This document shows positions 16,584 to 23,536 of a stretch of DNA of 36,873 nt, one piece after another. Below the pieces are notes generated by a model. It was not told where the DNA came from, ran no database searches, and saw only the letters and a program-made list of their open reading frames with translations. The stretch covers positions 1 to 36,873 of the forward strand of contig NZ_BOMH01000021.1 of the NCBI RefSeq assembly GCF_016862095.1, written 5' to 3'. Each line of letters begins with the position of its first letter. Within the stretch, counting starts at the first letter, position 1. A program made the translations under genes and the position numbers. The DNA is from Actinoplanes cyaneus (GTDB lineage Bacteria; Actinomycetota; Actinomycetes; Mycobacteriales; Micromonosporaceae).

Positions 16584-17021
16584 ATGAACGACACGGGGCT
16601 GAGCATCGGGGAGATCGCCCGCAGGACAGGCCTGAGCGTGGACACTCTGCGCTTCTACGAGCGGGCCGGCCTGCTGACCCGCCCGGTCGAGCGGGATTCC
16701 GCGGGCCGCCGGGTCTATCGGGAGGAGGACGAGGGCTGGCTGGAGATTTGCACCAATCTGCGCGCGACCGGCATGCCCTTGAGCGAGATCAAGCGCTTCG
16801 CCGACCTGGTCCGGGCCGGCGCCGGCAACGAGGCGGAACGCTTGGACCTGTTGCGGGACCACCGCGAGCGCGTCGACGAGCAGATCCGCCGTTTCCAGAA
16901 GTTCCGCGAGGTCATCGACTACAAGGTGGCTGTCTACAGCGCGCACCTGGCCGAGGGCACCGCCACCAACCTCTGGACCGGTGCTCCCCCCACCCCCGAG
17001 ATACCTTCAAAAGCCAATTGA
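16584..17021 (+). CDS. MerR-family transcriptional regulator
   Basis: This 145-residue protein begins with the MerR winged HTH (LSIGEIARRTGLSVDTLRFY, then ERAGLL and GRRVYREEDEGWLEIC). It continues with the long dimerisation helix (about 85-120), rich in Glu and Arg. The pattern L..TGMPLSEIKRFADL is typical of the subgroup that regulates oxidoreductase or aldehyde-stress genes. No metal-binding Cys triad is seen, so metal sensing is unlikely. No adjacent co-oriented target gene is apparent; the gene stands alone between two repeat- or remnant-rich intergenic stretches. Confidence 0.9.
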   Translation: MNDTGLSIGEIARRTGLSVDTLRFYERAGLLTRPVERDSAGRRVYREEDEGWLEICTNLRATGMPLSEIKRFADLVRAGAGNEAERLDLLRDHRERVDEQIRRFQKFREVIDYKVAVYSAHLAEGTATNLWTGAPPTPEIPSKAN

Positions 17022-17407
17022 CCCTTCATTTGGTACGTCATCTGAGGCTCCACGACAGCAACGACCCGCACTGCAGTGGCTCGCCGGCAGGACCGTGATC
17101 GATCAGCCCGCATGACGTCATGGGAATCCGGGACCGACCTGGCCGATGCCCGCACCACCGCGTCGTCAGAGGCCGGCCGGACCATCGCAACCTGCCCAAG
17201 CAGCCGCGAGGTCACCTCTACAGCGGCATCAGCCGTCGACCCCGGGACGGCAAGCTTCACCATCACCTGAGGAGCCAACCGTTGGAGTACAGCGCTGAGA
17301 TGGTCGGTGATACCTTCCCGACGTGCTCGCCGCCGACGCGGCCATGCCCCAGGTCCGACGGCGCCGCGGTCGCGCGGGAAGAAGTCGCGGTAGAGACGCC
17401 TGCAGGG
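17022..17407. other. 386-bp intergenic stretch without a supported gene
   Basis: Short open frames exist on both strands. One is a minus frame from 17278 with the readable start MVKLAVPGSTADAAVEV, but it has no convincing ribosome site and runs over the end of the MerR gene. Third-position GC is lower than in neighbouring genes. It may be a gene remnant; I cannot identify one. Confidence 0.4.
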
Positions 17408-18832
17408 CTACCCGGTCAACTCCGCACGCCGGCGGGTCTGCTCGATGAGCACCGCGACGTGCCTGGCCATCGCCTCGGCAGCGCGCGTCTCACCCGCCGG
17501 CCGGACGGTCATGAGCAACGACGCCGCCTGATCCAGCATCACGCCGTCGCGGGCGAGGACGAAGTAGAGCGCGAGCGCTGCCGCGCGGGCATTGCCGTCG
17601 GGGAACGGGTGGAAGAACGCTACGTCCAGGTACACCCGGGCGGCCCTCGACGGCAGCGGAACCTGCGGGTCGGTGGCCTCGGCGAGACACGCCTCGAATG
17701 CCTCGGGCAGGTCAGGCCGGTATCCGTACCACTCCCGCCCGCCCTTCGCCCAGGCGGACGTGGTGCGGAACGGCACCTCGCCGGCCCCGAGGACGGCCCG
17801 TTGCCACGCCTCGAGCCGGGCGAACGTGAGCGGGCCGCCTCCGTCGGCGTCGGCGCGGGCCAGGCGCAGCGCGGCGAGCAGCCGGTCGGCGCCCTCCTGT
17901 CGCGCGGCGAAGAACTCGGCGATGCCGTCACGCTGGGTACGCGCCGGCCCGGGCACGTGCTCAGCGACGTCGGACCACCGGGCCGCCTGCCGGACACGAC
18001 GCCACCTGCTGAGCGCATCGAACACCGGAGGAGAGTCGAGCCGCGCCGGCCGCGGAACGGCGGACAGCTCGCTGCTGCGCCGGCTCGGCCAGTTCTGCGG
18101 CCACGTGTCGGGCCAGGCGTAGCGACCGGCTTCGACGCCGGTGGCCGCCACCGCCAGAGCCTCCCCGACCTCCGCGACCTCCGCCCCCGTCGGCACGGCC
18201 CAACTGCGGAATCGGCCGCCGATCGCCTCCTCGACCATGACCCCGGCCCGATGCTCCGGCACCCCGGCGGCGGAAAGGAACCAACGGAGGACCCGGCTGC
18301 TGGCGCCGTACCAGTTCTCCCCCGAGCCCGTACGCGCCATGGCCGTCGCGACCAGATCGCCGACCGCAGTCTCCCAAGCCGCGAACGCCGCGCGCGGATC
18401 CGTCGGCAGCGGCAGGTGCCGCGCGAAACGCTCGGCGAGTTCCTCGAGGTACGAGCGCCAGTCGAGCAGGGTTCGCGCGACCGCGTCCAGCGTCCGCTCC
18501 GGCGTCGTGATCGAGTCCTGGGCGCAGCACCACGGCGGAGTCAGCCGACCATCGTGAGTGTGCCCGGTACTCAGGTCCTCCCAGCCGGCGGCCCATCGGC
18601 CGAAGTGCTCGACGAGCCCGATCTTCAGCTCGGCAGCCCAGGTGTAGTACGGGTCCGGCCAGGTGGTGTCCACGCGCGCCATCGAACCGTAGGGCGGGGG
18701 CATCTCGGCCGGAGCCACCGCATGAACGGCGGCGGGGACCGTGCCCGGGTCGAACGGATGAGCGGCCGGATCAACCTCCGCCCACGTCAGAGTCCAGGAT
18801 CGCAGCCGCGGGTCAAGTGGATCGATCGTCAT
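17408..18832 (-). CDS. Fic-domain protein with long N-terminal region
   Basis: This 474-residue protein carries the Fic active-site motif HPFPDGNAR (H408-R416) in a helical domain of about 300-460. Earlier Fic elements include LTFARLEAWQRAVLG (335-349) and GGREWYGYRPDL (364-375). Fic proteins usually transfer AMP or other phosphate groups to hydroxyls of target proteins. The first 300 residues are Trp-rich and match no domain I know. A sequence TGSGEN (168-173) fits the inhibitory pattern [S/T]xxxE[G/N], but it lies about 240 residues before the active site, further than usual. I chose the ATG at 18832; it has no clear ribosome site, and upstream in-frame sequence looks non-coding. Confidence 0.8.
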   Translation of the reverse strand: MTIDPLDPRLRSWTLTWAEVDPAAHPFDPGTVPAAVHAVAPAEMPPPYGSMARVDTTWPDPYYTWAAELKIGLVEHFGRWAAGWEDLSTGHTHDGRLTPPWCCAQDSITTPERTLDAVARTLLDWRSYLEELAERFARHLPLPTDPRAAFAAWETAVGDLVATAMARTGSGENWYGASSRVLRWFLSAAGVPEHRAGVMVEEAIGGRFRSWAVPTGAEVAEVGEALAVAATGVEAGRYAWPDTWPQNWPSRRSSELSAVPRPARLDSPPVFDALSRWRRVRQAARWSDVAEHVPGPARTQRDGIAEFFAARQEGADRLLAALRLARADADGGGPLTFARLEAWQRAVLGAGEVPFRTTSAWAKGGREWYGYRPDLPEAFEACLAEATDPQVPLPSRAARVYLDVAFFHPFPDGNARAAALALYFVLARDGVMLDQAASLLMTVRPAGETRAAEAMARHVAVLIEQTRRRAELTG

Positions 18833-18978
18833 CGTCGGGACATTCTGCCACCACGTTCGGCAAGGGGGCGCCCTTGTTGTCAGACCGCGCGCGGCCATCC
18901 ATTCGGGTTGTGGATGAGGGCAGCTCCTTATCCTCGGAATTCGGTGCTCATTTACGTTTCGGTGCCGCTCGAAGGCAA

Positions 18979-18984
18979 TAGTTT
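18979..18984 (+). promoter_or_regulatory. Candidate -10 box upstream of the orphan ORF
   Basis: TAGTTT (TAnnnT) lies 5 nt before the ATG at 18990 in a locally AT-rich patch. There is no ribosome site, so if used the transcript would be leaderless. Confidence 0.35.
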
Positions 18985-18989
18985 TTGGC

Positions 18990-19925
18990 ATGCTTCGACG
19001 CTTACACAAGCATTTCCCGGGCTGGGACAATATGATGGTGGCGCAGATATCGTTGTTCAGCCGGACCGAGCTCGCGGGAATGCGGGATCGCACGCTGGCG
19101 CGCAACTACTCGGCGGAGGCGGAGGAATTCCGCCGCGACCATGAACGGCATCGTGCTTGGGGTTTACGTCAGCGCCATGCACGGAAGCTGGTCCGGGCGG
19201 GATGGGGTGCTTCGGCGGCATGGGCCGCTGTCACCGCAGGTGAAGATCAGCAGCGTGCGGCGGCGTCAGCGATTCCCGCCCCGTCGCGACCGACGGGTCC
19301 TGCCCCGAGCCCGCCTGTTCCGGTTGCTGCACCATCGGCGGGACGAGTTCCCGGTGAAACGCCACCATCGGCGCAGCACGCGGCACAGCACGTGTCCGGG
19401 CAGGCCGGGCCCGTTAGGTCGCAGCTTGCGACCAGCCCTCCCGGACCCGCCCGCCAGCGGCTTGAGCCTGGGTCACCCGGACTCGCCAGCCCTCAGCTCG
19501 CGCCTGGCTCGCCCGGACCCGCAAGCCCTCAGCTCGCGCCCCGCTCGCCCGGACCCGCAAGCCGGCAGCTTGCGCCTGCTGGGTCGCCCGCACTCGCCAG
19601 CCAGCAGCTCGCGCCCGGCAGTGTGCGAGCTGGGTTGTTCATTGTTTTAGCGGGCTGGTGTGTGATGGTGGTCAAGGTGACACTCGATAAGGTGGGGTGC
19701 CGCCGGGTGCGCCGTGGTCACCGGGCTATGGTTCAGGTTAGAGCAGTCATTCTTGATGGTTTTTGCTGCAGTTGGAAGGTTTCTGGCGCGCGTGGTCCGC
19801 CGACGTTTCTTTACGCCTTTTCAACGCCTGGTCGAGTCCTTCATCGGTACGAATGGGGCCGCCTTGCAACGGCCTCTTCTCGGCAGATGTGGACGCCACC
19901 GGCCCGCTGTAATAGCTCCGGGTAG
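18990..19925 (+). CDS. Unrecognised protein with Pro-rich repeats and three TTA codons
   Basis: This 311-codon frame has no family I recognise. Residues 1-85 look like a real charged helical domain (e.g. MRDRTLARNYSAEAEEFRR). Residues about 150-205 hold 12-residue repeats of the SPGPASPQLAPG type, encoded by 36-bp units. The last 100 residues use AT-rich codons and look poorly coding. Leucine TTA codons, very rare in such genomes, occur at codons 5, 59 and 220. The stop TAG (19923-19925) directly abuts a perfect 28-bp palindrome, which supports this as the transcript end. It could be a genuine TTA-regulated gene, or a shorter gene fused to non-coding sequence by chance. Confidence 0.45.
   Translation: MLRRLHKHFPGWDNMMVAQISLFSRTELAGMRDRTLARNYSAEAEEFRRDHERHRAWGLRQRHARKLVRAGWGASAAWAAVTAGEDQQRAAASAIPAPSRPTGPAPSPPVPVAAPSAGRVPGETPPSAQHAAQHVSGQAGPVRSQLATSPPGPARQRLEPGSPGLASPQLAPGSPGPASPQLAPRSPGPASRQLAPAGSPALASQQLAPGSVRAGLFIVLAGWCVMVVKVTLDKVGCRRVRRGHRAMVQVRAVILDGFCCSWKVSGARGPPTFLYAFSTPGRVLHRYEWGRLATASSRQMWTPPARCNSSG
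19430..19620. repeat. 36-bp tandem repeat inside the orphan ORF
   Basis: About four to five imperfect copies containing GCCCTCAGCTCGCGCC and TCGCCCGGACCCGC, period about 36 bp. They are in frame with the ORF at 18990. The style matches the other GC-rich minisatellites in the window, so the coding role is uncertain. Confidence 0.7.
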
Positions 19926-19953
19926 GTGAAGGCAGGCCGCGGCCTGCCTTCAC
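19926..19953. terminator. Perfect 28-bp palindrome, likely terminator
   Basis: GTGAAGGCAGGCCG (19926-19939) is followed immediately by its exact reverse complement (19940-19953). It begins at the base after the stop codon of the ORF at 18990. No U-tract follows. A hairpin terminator is the simplest reading; being fully symmetric it could act on both strands. Confidence 0.65.
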
Positions 19954-19979
19954 AGAAGACCGATGCCGACAGCGGGCAG

Positions 19980-20221
19980 GAGATGCGGCACAGCTGGCGG
20001 GATGCGGAACAGCTCGCAGGGGATGCGGAACGGCGGGCGGGGACGCAGGCGGGGACCCGGAACAGCGGGCGGGGACCCGGAACAGCGGGCGGAGACGCGG
20101 AACGGCGAGCGGAGACGCGGAACGGCGAGCGGGGGATGCGGAACGGCGAGCGGAGACGCGGAACGGCGAGCGGGGGATGCGGAACGGCGAGTGGAGACGC
20201 CGAACAGCGGGCGGGGATGCG
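19980..20221. repeat. Minisatellite of about 20-bp units
   Basis: About eleven imperfect units built on GCGGAACGGCGAGCGGAGAC and variants (GCGGAACAGCGGGCGGGGAC, GGGGATGCGGAACGGCGAGC). Unit length changes between 20 and 21 bp, so no reading frame is kept. It lies between the ends of two convergent genes. It shares the 14-mer GGATGCGGAACAGC with the array at 330-612. Confidence 0.85.
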
Positions 20222-20260
20222 GAACGGCCCGCCTGCCCTTGTAGGGGTGGCGGGCCGTTC
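20222..20260 (-). terminator. Terminator after the aminotransferase gene
   Basis: GAACGGCCCGCC (20222-20233) pairs perfectly with GGCGGGCCGTTC (20249-20260). An inner CCCT/AGGG pairing extends the stem. It lies 10 bp past the stop of the minus-strand gene at 20270. Confidence 0.8.
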
Positions 20261-20269
20261 GGCGGGGTG

Positions 20270-21652
20270 TCAGAGGCGGTTCCAGGCCTCGGTGAGGACG
20301 CCGCGGAGGATCTGCTCGATCTCCGCGAACTGGGTTTCCGTGGCGGTCAGCGGGGGCGCCAGCTGGATGACCGGGTCGCCGCGGTCGTCGGCGCGGCAGT
20401 AGAGGCCGGCTTCGAAGAGGGCGCTGGACAGGTAGCCGCGGAGGAGGCGCTCGGACTCGTCGGCGTCGAAGGTCTCCTTCGTGGTCTTGTCCTTGACCAG
20501 TTCGATGCCGAAGAAGTAACCGTCGCCGCGGACGTCGCCGACGATCGGGAGGTCGAGGAGCTTTTCCAGGTACGAGCGGAACAGCGGGCTGTTGTCCCGT
20601 ACGTGCTGGTTGAGGTTTTCCCGTTCCATGATGTCGATGTTGGCCAGGGCGACCGCCGCGCCGACCGGGTGGCCGCCGTAGGTGATGCCGTGGGCGAACC
20701 AGTTCGGCCCGGTCAGGAACGGCTCGGCCAGGCGCTCGGAGGCGATCATCGCACCGAGCGGCACGTAACCGGAGGTGAGGCCCTTGGCGACGGTGATGAT
20801 GTCGGGCTGGTAACCGTACTTGTCGGCGCCGAAGAACTCGCCGAGGCGGCCGAACGCGCAGATCACCTCGTCGGAGACGAGCAGCACGTCGTAACGGTCG
20901 CAGATCTCGCGGACCCGCTGGAAGTATCCGGGCGGCGGCGGGAAGCAGCCACCGGCGTTCTGCACCGGCTCGAGGTAGACCGCGGCGACCGTGTCCGGGC
21001 CCTCGAACTCGATCATCTCGGCGATGCGGTCGGCGGCCCAGATGCCGAACTGCTCCGGCGTCATGTTCTCGTCGGGGCGGCGGTAGTAGTTCGTGTTCGG
21101 CACCCGCATGGTGCTCGGGATCAGCGGCTCGAACTCCTGCTTGAACGGCGGGATGCCGGTGATCGACAGGGCGCCCATCGAGCTGCCGTGGTAGGCGACG
21201 GCCCGGGAGATGACCTTGGTCTTGAGGGGCTTGCCGACGCGCTTGAAGTAGGAGCGGGCCAGTTTCCACGCCGACTCGACGGCTTCGGAGCCGCCGGTGG
21301 TGAAGAAGATCCGGTTCAGGTCGCCGGGGGCCATGTGGGCGAGCCGGCCGGCCAGCTCGATCGCCTTCGGGTGGGCGTAGGACCAGATCGGGAAGTACGC
21401 CAGCTCGGCGGCCTGCTTGGCGGCGGCGTCGGCGAGTTCCTGGCGGCCGTGCCCGGTCTGCACCACGAACAGGGCGGAGAGCCCGTCCAGGTAGCGGCGG
21501 CCGGCGGAGTCCCACACGTAGCAGCCGTCACCGCGGGCGATCACGGGCACCGGAGCGTCCTGGTACGCGGAGAGGCGGGTGAAGTGCATCCACAGGTGGT
21601 CACGGGCGGTCGCGGAGAGAGCGTCCACATCATCGGGCTGTCGGTCGGTCAC
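20270..21652 (-). CDS. Class-III aminotransferase, probable putrescine/diamine aminotransferase
   Basis: This 460-residue PLP enzyme has the class-III signatures FFTTGGSEAVESAWKLARS, VAYHGSSMGALS, EPVQNAGG, SDEVICAFGRLG and the Schiff-base lysine in TVAKGLTSGY (K290). It resembles polyamine:pyruvate and omega-amino-acid aminotransferases of the SpuC type more than GabT. Next to a Pot importer and two aminoaldehyde dehydrogenases, its likely role is putrescine plus an oxo acid to 4-aminobutanal. I chose the GTG at 21652, with GGAGA 7 nt upstream. It is monocistronic, with its own promoter-operator (21694-21722) and terminator. The exact amine is inferred from context. Confidence 0.85.
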   Translation of the reverse strand: MTDRQPDDVDALSATARDHLWMHFTRLSAYQDAPVPVIARGDGCYVWDSAGRRYLDGLSALFVVQTGHGRQELADAAAKQAAELAYFPIWSYAHPKAIELAGRLAHMAPGDLNRIFFTTGGSEAVESAWKLARSYFKRVGKPLKTKVISRAVAYHGSSMGALSITGIPPFKQEFEPLIPSTMRVPNTNYYRRPDENMTPEQFGIWAADRIAEMIEFEGPDTVAAVYLEPVQNAGGCFPPPPGYFQRVREICDRYDVLLVSDEVICAFGRLGEFFGADKYGYQPDIITVAKGLTSGYVPLGAMIASERLAEPFLTGPNWFAHGITYGGHPVGAAVALANIDIMERENLNQHVRDNSPLFRSYLEKLLDLPIVGDVRGDGYFFGIELVKDKTTKETFDADESERLLRGYLSSALFEAGLYCRADDRGDPVIQLAPPLTATETQFAEIEQILRGVLTEAWNRL

Positions 21653-21693
21653 GAGGGGTCTCCACTGGCCACTAGTTCCTGTTGTTACTCCTG

Positions 21694-21722
21694 ATCCTGC
21701 CCACGGAATCCGTCGCACACAA
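21694..21722 (-). promoter_or_regulatory. Promoter-operator P2 of the aminotransferase gene
   Basis: On the minus strand, TTGTGT (21722-21717) and CAGGAT (21699-21694) are 17 bp apart. The spacer contains the near-perfect palindrome ACGGATTCCGT (21713-21703), with 3 bp on each side. This is the same arrangement as at 7442-7470; 20 of 29 positions are identical between the two. Confidence 0.55.
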
Positions 21723-21768
21723 CCCCTCGTACAACTATTTCCGCGCAGTTTCGGGGAAATCCTAAAGC

Positions 21769-21806
21769 CGAAGCGCCCCACCCCGGCGGCAGGGTGGGGC
21801 GCTTCG
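21769..21806 (-). terminator. Terminator of the pot operon
   Basis: CGAAGCGCCCCACCC (21769-21783) pairs perfectly with its complement at 21792-21806, giving a 15-bp stem with an 8-nt loop. It lies 12 bp after the stop of the minus-strand PotC gene and is followed on that strand by a T-containing stretch. Confidence 0.85.
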
Positions 21807-21817
21807 CGAGAAAAGGG

Positions 21818-22672
21818 TCAGGCCTGCTTGGTCTTGGCCCGCGAGCGGAGGTTGGTGATCACGGCGATCAGGATGCCGGCCGCGAAGATCAGCGTTCCCA
21901 TCACGTTGACCTGCGGCGGGAGCCCGACGCGGGTGGCGCCCCAGATCCACAGCGGGAACGTGGTGGCCGTACCCGCCGTGAAGTTCGTGACGACGAAGTC
22001 GTCGATCGACAGCGCGAAGGCCAGCAGCACACCGGAGAAGACGGCGGGCAGGATGATCGGGAACGTGACCTTCCAGAAGGTGGTCCACGGGCTCGCCCCG
22101 AGGTCGGCGGCCGCTTCCTCGATCGACCGGTCCAGCGTGATCACCCGGGCCCGGACGACCGTCGAGACGAACGAGATCGAGAACATCACGTGCGCGATGG
22201 TGATGGTCACCGCGCCGAGCCCCACGCCGGACGACACGAAGAGCGTCAGCAGCGAGATGCCCATGATCAGCTCGGGTGAGGAGATCGTGGTGAACATGAT
22301 GAAGTTCAGGCCACCGGCGCCGCGGAACTGGTAACGCCCCAGCGCGTACCCGATGCCGGTGCCCAGCGCCCCGGCGAGCAGCGCGCTGACCACCGCGATC
22401 ACCAGGGACAGGACCAGCGCCGAGGTGAGGTCGCCGATCGAGAAGACCTCGCGGTACCACTTGAGCGTGAAGCCCTGCCAGGTCTGGTTGTAGCGGCCGT
22501 GCGGGTTGTTGAACCCGAAGATGATCATCAGGATGATCGGCAGCACCAGCCAGGCGATGATCAGCCACGTGTAGGCGAACATCGCCTGCTCGCCACCGAA
22601 GCGGAACCGGCGCCGGGGCGCGGTGGCCGGGGTGGCGGGGGCGTCGCTCTTGAAGACCGTCTGGGTGCTCAT
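21818..22672 (-). CDS. potC: Polyamine ABC transporter permease PotC
   Basis: This 284-residue membrane protein has about six hydrophobic segments. The ATPase-docking EAA loop is visible at EEAAADLGASPWTTFWKV. The motif FALSIDDFVVTNF before the last segments is characteristic of PotC-type polyamine permeases. The ATG at 22672 overlaps the PotB stop (ATGA), so translation is coupled. It is the last gene of patD-like-potA-potD-potB-potC and is followed by a strong terminator. The likely substrates, putrescine or spermidine, are inferred from family and neighbours. Confidence 0.92.
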   Translation of the reverse strand: MSTQTVFKSDAPATPATAPRRRFRFGGEQAMFAYTWLIIAWLVLPIILMIIFGFNNPHGRYNQTWQGFTLKWYREVFSIGDLTSALVLSLVIAVVSALLAGALGTGIGYALGRYQFRGAGGLNFIMFTTISSPELIMGISLLTLFVSSGVGLGAVTITIAHVMFSISFVSTVVRARVITLDRSIEEAAADLGASPWTTFWKVTFPIILPAVFSGVLLAFALSIDDFVVTNFTAGTATTFPLWIWGATRVGLPPQVNVMGTLIFAAGILIAVITNLRSRAKTKQA

Positions 22673-23532
22673 CGCGCCGCCGCATTCATGACGTCCTCGG
22701 TGCCGAGCGCCTTCGCGTAGACGAGGATCCCGCTCAGCAGCACCGCCATCAGGAAGAAGGACAGCGCCGAGGCCATCGGATAGTTGGAGTTCGCCAGGGC
22801 CTGTGCCTGGATCACCTGGCCGATCATGGTGGTGCCCGAGCTGCCCAGCACCGCCGAGTTGACGTAGTCCGAGCTGGCCGGCACGAAGGTCATCAGCACG
22901 CCGGCGAAGACACCGGGCAGCGCGAGCGGGAAGATCACCTTCCGGAACACGGTCATCGGCGCTGCGTAGAGGTCCCGGGCCGCCTCGACCACGCGCGGGT
23001 CGATGCGCTCCAGGGCCACGTAGATCGGCAGGACCATGAACGGCAGGAAGTTGTAGATCAGACCGAAGATCACCGCGTACGACGTGCCGAGCACATGGAA
23101 GCCGGGAGACAGGAGCCCGGCCTCCTTGAGCGGATGCAGCAGCATCCCGTCGTCGGTGAGGATCTGCCGCCACGAGATCGTCCGGAGCACGAACGACACG
23201 AAGAACGGCAGGAGCAGCAGGAACAGGTACGTGGACTTCTTCTTGCCGCCGTAGAAGGCGATCCAGTAAGCGATCGGGAAGCTCATCACGACCAGAGCCA
23301 CCGTCGTGACGAGCCCGTACACCAGCGAGCGGATCATCTGGGCGCGGTAATCGGTGATGGCATCGACGTAGTTCTGCCAGTGCCCGGTGAACCGGTAGCC
23401 GTTGATGATGTCGCCCTGCTGCAGGGACAACGACAACATGGTGACCATCGGCACCACGAAGAACAGCAGCAGCCACAGCCCGCCGGGCAGCACGAGCAGG
23501 TAGGGCGCGAGTGTACGTTTTACCCGGTTCAT
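22669..23532 (-). CDS. potB: Polyamine ABC transporter permease PotB
   Basis: This 287-residue membrane protein starts with a short basic tail and a strong hydrophobic segment (LLVLPGGLWLLLFFVVP). Its EAA loop is EAARDLYAAPMTVFRKV. FVPASSDYVNSAVLG matches the PotB/PotH subgroup. The start ATG at 23532 lies 4 bp after the PotD stop, and its stop overlaps PotC, so the two permeases are made in equal amounts by coupling. Confidence 0.92.
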   Translation of the reverse strand: MNRVKRTLAPYLLVLPGGLWLLLFFVVPMVTMLSLSLQQGDIINGYRFTGHWQNYVDAITDYRAQMIRSLVYGLVTTVALVVMSFPIAYWIAFYGGKKKSTYLFLLLLPFFVSFVLRTISWRQILTDDGMLLHPLKEAGLLSPGFHVLGTSYAVIFGLIYNFLPFMVLPIYVALERIDPRVVEAARDLYAAPMTVFRKVIFPLALPGVFAGVLMTFVPASSDYVNSAVLGSSGTTMIGQVIQAQALANSNYPMASALSFFLMAVLLSGILVYAKALGTEDVMNAAAR

Positions 23533-23536
23533 CAGC

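Noticed and set aside
17408..18832. Fic gene as half of a toxin-antitoxin pair
   Set aside because: There is no small co-directional ORF with a stop-start overlap next to it, and the protein is much longer than Doc or FicT toxins.
17120..19144. Long plus-strand open frame over the Fic gene
   Set aside because: It has low-complexity Arg/Pro/Gly composition and no ribosome site. The minus strand carries the Fic motif and clear domain structure.
19747..19953. Small 68-residue minus-strand gene beginning inside the palindrome
   Set aside because: Its first codons are formed by the palindrome itself, no ribosome site is seen, and the product matches nothing I know. It is kept only as part of the AT-rich patch finding.
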